Assembly (NCBI RefSeq): GCF_026745355.1
Contig: NC_079202.1
Coordinates: 44,116,289-44,180,288 of the forward strand
Reading direction: 5' to 3'
Source of the DNA: Beta vulgaris subsp. vulgaris
Taxonomy: Eukaryota; Streptophyta; Magnoliopsida; Caryophyllales; Amaranthaceae
DNA length: 64,000 nt
The position numbers and the translations under genes were made by a program. Shown piece by piece: positions 59,034 to 64,000 of the stretch (positions are counted from its first letter, which is position 1; each line of letters opens with the position of its first letter). The notes under the pieces are model-generated. The model was not told where the DNA came from. It did not search any database and worked only from the letters and a program-made list of their open reading frames with translations.

Positions 59034-60538
59034 TCATGCTCGAGCTAAGAGAATACTTGATTGAAGATTAAAGCGGAGAATTAATCAAGATCGAAGTAAA
59101 GATGTTCGAGAAATGAAGAATCAAGCATGGAATGAAGATTAGAATACATTAGGGTATTTATTAATCTTCTTGTTAAGGTTGAGTAAATGCTTTATTAAGT
59201 TCGTGGTGAATTCTCAAAGGAACTTGGTTCTGTTCCCATGAAAGGAACAGACCTGGCACTATAGGAACAAGGCTTAGGAACAAGACTTAATAATTAGGGA
59301 ACAAGACTTAAAACTAATTTAGGAACTTCTAAGTGACTAATATTGTGCGCCTAAGATAATTGTGTGCCCAATATAGTTGTTAGAGTTTTTAGGGATAATT
59401 TGACTAAGATCCATAATTTTAGGAAGTTAGTTTAAGTTTGTTAGGAAAAGATTTTAAATAGATTTTCTGATTTTAAAAAATGATTTTCAAATATTATCTT
59501 TTTAAAATATATATATTTATCTTTTATATTTTATTTAAAAGATTTAGTTTTCGAAAATATATTATTTCCGGTTTTCAAAATGTTTCGGATTTTTGAAATA
59601 CAAAAACTGTTTTCCGGTTTTATAAAAGATTTTGAAAAAGATATTTTTCCTAAAAACTAGCTAAAGTATTTTATTTATTTATTTCCTAAATTCTAGATTA
59701 CACGCCTAAAGATTTACTGCTACATGTTTATGTAGTTAGTGGATTTAGTGGCTTAAGTTAATATCCTCCAAGTATTTAATTAAATTAAATAAGATTAATT
59801 ATTCTCAAGTTTGCAAAACCACGTAATATGTTACTGCTTCTATGAATGAAGTAGTGGATTAGTGGATGCTTTACATGACATGGAATAATTAATTTAATTT
59901 AATTAATTAATTAAACATCATGGAGAACATGTGATAATGGTCTAAGTTAGTGGAAATCATGTCTTGTCTTAATTGTCTATAAATAGGCGCCTAATTCATT
60001 TGAGAAAATTGTGTCTGACTTAGTTAATTTGTCCTAAGTTATCTAAAGTGTCAGTGCCTTTCCTTAAGAGAATTCATACTTACATTAATCGAGTTTTTAT
60101 TACTCTTCCATTGTTTTACAAAGTGTATTTTTGAGAAAAAGGGTTTGAGTGAACTCTTGTAAGTGTGAGAAAGCTTTGAGTGAAGCAAGAGAAAGAGAAA
60201 GAGAAGAGAAGAGAAGGAACTTCGAGTGAAGTTTGAGAGAAAACGTCAGTTGTTGGGAACTGTCGTTGGGAACTTGAGTTGAGTGACTTAAGTTGAGAAT
60301 CGAGAGAAAAGTAATAGGTTGTAATCAGAGTTGTTTTGGCCTATTATAGTGGAAAGTTGTTTAAAATCCCTTGTGGTCGAGGTTGTTTCTTCCTACTAGG
60401 CCTAGGAAGTTTTTCCTCGTAAAATCTCTCGTGTTCCCATTGTTTGTTCCCAAGTTTACTTTTAATTCCGCAAAAAGTAGTACTTATTCTCTCACTATAA
60501 TTCACCCCCCCCTCTTATAGTGCTCATATTATACAACA
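59034..60538 (+). repeat. 3' LTR of copia element A, 5'-truncated
   Basis: It matches the 5' LTR from ATTCATGCTCGAGCTAAGAG onward and ends TATACAACA at 60538. The first roughly 75 LTR bases, the polypurine tract and adjoining internal DNA (all present in element B) are missing; the junction is at AATAAT|ATTCATG (about 59030). TATA box TATAAATA at 59978-59985. Confidence 0.9.
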
Positions 60539-61075
60539 AATGCTTTGTCTATCGATTTAATCCTAGATCTTGAAATTGGAATCTGGTCTTTATCATTTTA
60601 CCTCTTACAATATACATCCATCTATTTTATTTTCAGCGGATCCAAAAAAAAAATTATAACATTAATTGTTAGTTTAAAATTTATAAATAATAACTAAATA
60701 AAGTTTTTTTTATTGAACTAATTATTTATAATTTAATATTCAAATTATTAACTTTTCAGTTTTATTGAACGAATTGTGTTCACAATATAATGTTAAAGAT
60801 GTGGAGTGAGCCTGGAGAAAAAATGAAGGATAATGTATAAAACTAGAATGAGTCTGAAGTGAGTCTGTATAACTAAAAAATAGTAAATAATTGATTGTGG
60901 CATAGTTTGAAGGTTGGAGTTGAGTTTGAGGGATAAACTCACCTTAATGACTTGAGCGTCCCAAACTCCATCCTGGATTCCGCCTTAGGATTTCAGATCA
61001 TTTGCTGACATTTTTCGGGGACCATATATATCCAAGACTTGGTTGACTAGTGACCACTATCCTCTTCTCTATGTA
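60539..61075. other. Intergenic, no gene seen
   Basis: AT-rich. AATGC at 60539-60543 is the right target duplication of copia element A (left copy AATGT). Confidence 0.45.
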
Positions 61076-61330
61076 CTGCCTCAATTTCTTTTTAATAGTT
61101 ACACCTACACTTTTTACACATGCCGATGCACTATTTTGGGTCTTTATATCTCCAAAATATTGTAATTGTTAAAAAAAAAACGATATTCTAAAAGTATATA
61201 TCGAGACGAATCAAACAAGACCCCACATGACTATATTTCCTCTTTACCATAAATCACAAATGATAGTTAAAGGAAAATTTGTAAATCGTATTAAAAGTAA
61301 TAAATGTAACTATTAAAAAGGAATGGAGAT
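61076..61330. mobile_element. Degenerate Stowaway-type MITE
   Basis: TA followed by CTGCCTCAATTTCTTTTTAA is loosely inverted at 61302-61330 (TTAAAAAGGAATGGAGAT). The interior (TATATCTCCAAAATATTG..., CCCCACATGACTATATTTCC) resembles the Stowaway copies at 18.6 and 30.6 kb. Confidence 0.6.
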
Positions 61331-61488
61331 AATATAAGGTAAGGTAAGTTGCCAAGTAGGTATAACCCCTACTTAATTCTAAAGGACTGAAAGAGTAGCA
61401 ATTCAAATGACAATCCGTCTTGCATGGACCCGATTCACACTAAAAATAGTGTGGACCAAGCCCAGGCACGTGACCGGTTAAGAAGCAC

Positions 61489-61975
61489 TCACTTATACAC
61501 TATATCAAAAATAGATACACTATATCAAAAATAGATACACTTTATCAAAAAAATAGATACACTATATGATACATAGGTACACTATATCAAAAATAGATAC
61601 ACTATATCATAACTACGTACAGTCGTATACTATATCATACAGAGGTACACTATAACTAGGTACACTATATCCTATAGGAATACTATATCATAACTAGGTA
61701 CACTATATCCTATCGGAAAATATTTACTTAAACGCATTACAGAAACATACACTATATCAAAAATAGATACACTATATGAAAAATAGATATACTATATTAT
61801 ACATAGGTACACTATATCATTTTAACATACACTAATCATTTTAACATATACTATATCATTTTAACATATATTATATCATTTTTAACATACACTATATCAT
61901 TTTATAATTAACATATACTATATCATTTTAACATACACTATATCATATCAATATACACTATCATATTAGTTTTTT
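61489..61975. repeat. TACACTATATCA tandem array
   Basis: About 23-25 imperfect units of 18-22 bases built on TACACTATATCA plus a variable spacer: AAAATAGA at the left, TAACTAGG or TACATAGG in the middle, TTTTAACA at the right. The graded spacer types suggest stepwise local expansion. Confidence 0.85.
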
Positions 61976-62613
61976 TATTCAAATGATGGTTATATTTTTG
62001 GGATAAGATAGCATTACCATGAATATTAACATAATAATTTCCTTACAAAATCACAATCAAATACAATGCAATACTATTAAAATTATAATTATATAAGATG
62101 TAAGAATTTCATAGGCTAAACCTACGAGCTTTATATTCACATTTCGTTTAGTTAGTGGTCTTTTATAACTGTAATAGTACTAAATTTGAGTGTAAGGAGA
62201 TTCTCATGTCAATATTAAATATAATGCTACCTTATTTCAAAAGGTCTATTTTCTTCCTAACATAGTACTATTATCATACATTACAACACCAAAGAAGATG
62301 GTGCTAAATAGTAATAAAATTTGTGAAGAAAAACCAAATGTTTTGAGACAAGTTCCATTACCATGGATATAAACATGAAATTTTGTTGCAAATATAACTA
62401 AAATTCAATACTATCATGGATATAAACATGAAATTTTGTTGCAAATATAACTAAATTCAATACTATTGCCACTATTTATCGCCCGACAAATGCGCGTCGT
62501 AAAGCATTACACTGTTCATGTAACCTAAAACATGACACTCCACTTAAAAATTATACAACTCTGATTTTCAACTGTCACGCCAGCTTGTGTGCTTACACAA
62601 AGTCAGCATCTAA
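61976..62613. other. Intergenic, likely 3' flank of the heavy-metal ATPase gene
   Basis: No gene was found. A 53-bp near-perfect tandem duplication (CATGGATATAAACATGAAAT...) occupies 62362-62414 and 62415-62467. The last part should be the 3' UTR of the - strand ATPase. Confidence 0.5.
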
Positions 62614-63378
62614 TTATGCAATCACCACATCAAGTGATGTAGTTCCTCCAAACTTTGAGCACGTACTGGAAGATCTGCATTTCCCAGTCCTACAATTTGA
62701 AACTCTCTTACAGCACCCAACATCAAACACACTTTTCCCACATGAAATTTCACAATCTTTTTTCTCCAATGACCCTTCTAACTTGGTACAACTGGATTTT
62801 TTAGCAGCACAACATCCTTTTGTTGGTTCCTCTGCCTTCTCAGTCCTTGATTGATTTGCATTTTTGCTAATTGAACTTTGACACTTGACTTCTTCCTTGC
62901 AAGTTTTTTCACAACAAGCCTTGTTTTGAACAGCTCTAGTACTTGTCTTGTATTCCTCAGTCCCTTGTAGAAGTAGCATGCTGTTTAATATTACAAGCAG
63001 ACATGTTCCAACGTCTGTTACAACAGCAACTAAGAGCATTGAGTAGCCAGCAATGGCTAATGCAAGAACTATACCCTTTGTAAAAAATGATATGACCACA
63101 TTCTCGATAATTTTCCTCGAGGCTTTCTTGGAAATTTGAATGGCTTGTGGGATTTTTCTGATGTCATTGGACATGAGAATTACATGTCCTGTCTCCATAG
63201 CTAGTGCAGAACCAGATATCCCCATCGATATCCCAATATCAGTTGTTGCTAAAGCGAGTGCATCATTTATTCCATCTCCGACCATTGCTACTACTCCATC
63301 ATTTTTCAGTTCCTCAATGATTCTAGCTTTATCTTCTGGTAGAAGCTGTGCATGAACTATGTCGAGTGCTTCCTCTAG
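62614..63378 (-). CDS. HMA: P1B-type heavy-metal ATPase, last exon (partial gene)
   Basis: The exon starts after TATTCAG at 63378 and ends with TAA at 62616-62614, giving 254 residues. Local residues 1-31 finish the P-domain, and GDGIND at 34-39 is the hinge motif of P-type ATPases. Two membrane helices follow (about 93-113 and 115-137), with [16 protein letters not shown]. The last 115 residues form a cytosolic tail with 14 Cys, including three CC pairs, of the kind that binds Zn/Cd in HMA2/3/4 pumps. The CPC motif, phosphorylation DKTG and N-domain lie in exons beyond the window. It is a Zn/Cd exporter of the P1B-2 group; which HMA cannot be decided from this exon. Confidence 0.88.
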   Translation of the reverse strand, partial: LEEALDIVHAQLLPEDKARIIEELKNDGVVAMVGDGINDALALATTDIGISMGISGSALAMETGHVILMSNDIRKIPQAIQISKKASRKIIENVVISFFTKGIVLALAIAGYSMLLVAVVTDVGTCLLVILNSMLLLQGTEEYKTSTRAVQNKACCEKTCKEEVKCQSSISKNANQSRTEKAEEPTKGCCAAKKSSCTKLEGSLEKKDCEISCGKSVFDVGCCKRVSNCRTGKCRSSSTCSKFGGTTSLDVVIA

Positions 63379-64000
63379 CTGAATACAATCAATTAATCAC
63401 TGTCAATTGAAGATTTGGTGACTCGAAAGGTTCTAAAAGGTTACCTGTTTGTCTTTGCAAAATCAGATTTGGTTATCAAATAGTTCTTAAGTAATTAAAA
63501 GATGAAATTTTTACCCGATCACTTCATGCTTGAACGTAGTTCACAAGGTACCTTCAATGTTTCATCTATAAAGAGACCTCTGAACTTTAACACACATAAT
63601 AGTTCTTTCATATGCTAACATGTTAGAATTTACCCCTTCTTTTGTCCATATATGATGGCCGGATTGGTAGTAGGCAGGTAGGTAGTGTGGCTAACTATTC
63701 TATTCTTGAATATTCAAATAAGAAAAATCTGAATAGCAACATATCTGTGAAAAATTGGAAAAGAACATAATAGAGCATTCAAGGGTAATTCTGCGAATTG
63801 GGTTGTAGTTTAGAGGTATCTTGTGAATTTTGAAACAACTCTTTTTATTATTATCTCAGAACAATTTGTTTCCGAAAAGTATACTAGATTTTGCATTGTC
63901 GAACAAAATCCCTGATATTTTCTATCACAAGAATGGGAACTGGCTGCTGGTTTTTTTGAAAGTATTTACTAGGATCAAATTCAGTATTGTTCATCGAGTC
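63379..64000 (-). other. Intron of the heavy-metal ATPase gene
   Basis: No further ATPase exon was recognised up to the window edge, so the intron before the last exon is at least 622 bases. No repeat with clear ends was seen. Confidence 0.6.

Larger units (their letters stand above)
38652..60538 (+). mobile_element. Sirevirus-type Ty1/copia element A (outer, split)
   Basis: The order is 5' LTR 38652-40235, primer-binding site, gag, protease, integrase, [insertion of element B 43353-54390], reverse transcriptase, RNase H, extra ORF, truncated 3' LTR to 60538. AATGT (38647-38651) and AATGC (60539-60543) look like a 5-bp target duplication with one change. The pol order PR-IN-RT-RH defines Ty1/copia. 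Two CCHC knuckles in gag, long LTRs and an ORF after pol fit the Sirevirus lineage. Coding is broken by several indels and stops, so it is not autonomous as sequenced. Confidence 0.9.

Noticed and set aside
61489..61975. CRISPR-like repeat array
   Set aside because: Plant nuclear DNA, AT-rich degenerate units with short non-unique spacers and no cas genes; it is an ordinary tandem repeat.

Overview
The window is nuclear DNA of a flowering plant, most likely a eudicot. It has intron-bearing genes with GT-AG junctions, an AT-rich background, plant TATA boxes and many plant transposon families. I could not fix the species from sequence alone. Host genes are sparse: two complete genes, one partial gene at the right edge and a few eroded gene pieces. 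Most of the rest is transposon.

Layout. 0.3-1.8 kb: a complete ACC oxidase gene (+ strand, 3 exons, ACO5-like) with its TATA box. 5.1-5.9 kb: an hAT-type element with a small Helitron nested inside it. 6.9-15.7 kb: a complete chloroplast-type NAD kinase (NADK2-like) on the - strand, 8 exons and 1011 codons, with a long phosphatase-like/calmodulin-region N-terminal half and a C-terminal kinase domain; introns 2 and 6 are long. 16.2-18.9 kb: small DNA elements (hAT type, tRNA-derived SINE-like, palindrome-ended, Stowaway). 19.06-23.87 kb: a nearly intact L1-type LINE bounded by a 17-bp target duplication. 23.9-31.4 kb: a second Helitron copy, a TCP-domain scrap, ATT microsatellites, a reticulon-like exon scrap, a GTAACCC minisatellite, a microRNA-like hairpin and two Stowaway elements. 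32.4-38.1 kb: an RPA1-like relic, a Ty3/gypsy pol relic interrupted by a CACTA element, and a decayed LINE ORF1.

38.65-60.54 kb is one nested structure. A Sirevirus-type Ty1/copia element on the + strand (38652-60538) was split in its integrase region by a second, oppositely oriented copy of the same family (43353-54390), leaving a 5-bp ATTTT duplication. Both copies carry an extra ORF between pol and the 3' LTR, and both are broken by many single-base indels. 61.1-62.5 kb holds a Stowaway relic, a TACACTATATCA tandem array and a 53-bp duplication. 62.6-63.4 kb is the last exon of a P1B-type heavy-metal ATPase (- strand), whose remainder lies beyond the window.

The host genes are independent: ethylene synthesis, plastid NADP supply and metal export are not an operon or cluster. 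The candidates I would follow first are the hairpin at 30.2-30.3 kb, the Helitron copies containing tRNA-like promoter boxes, and the extra ORF of the copia family. I found no CRISPR, operon or clearly new multi-gene system.
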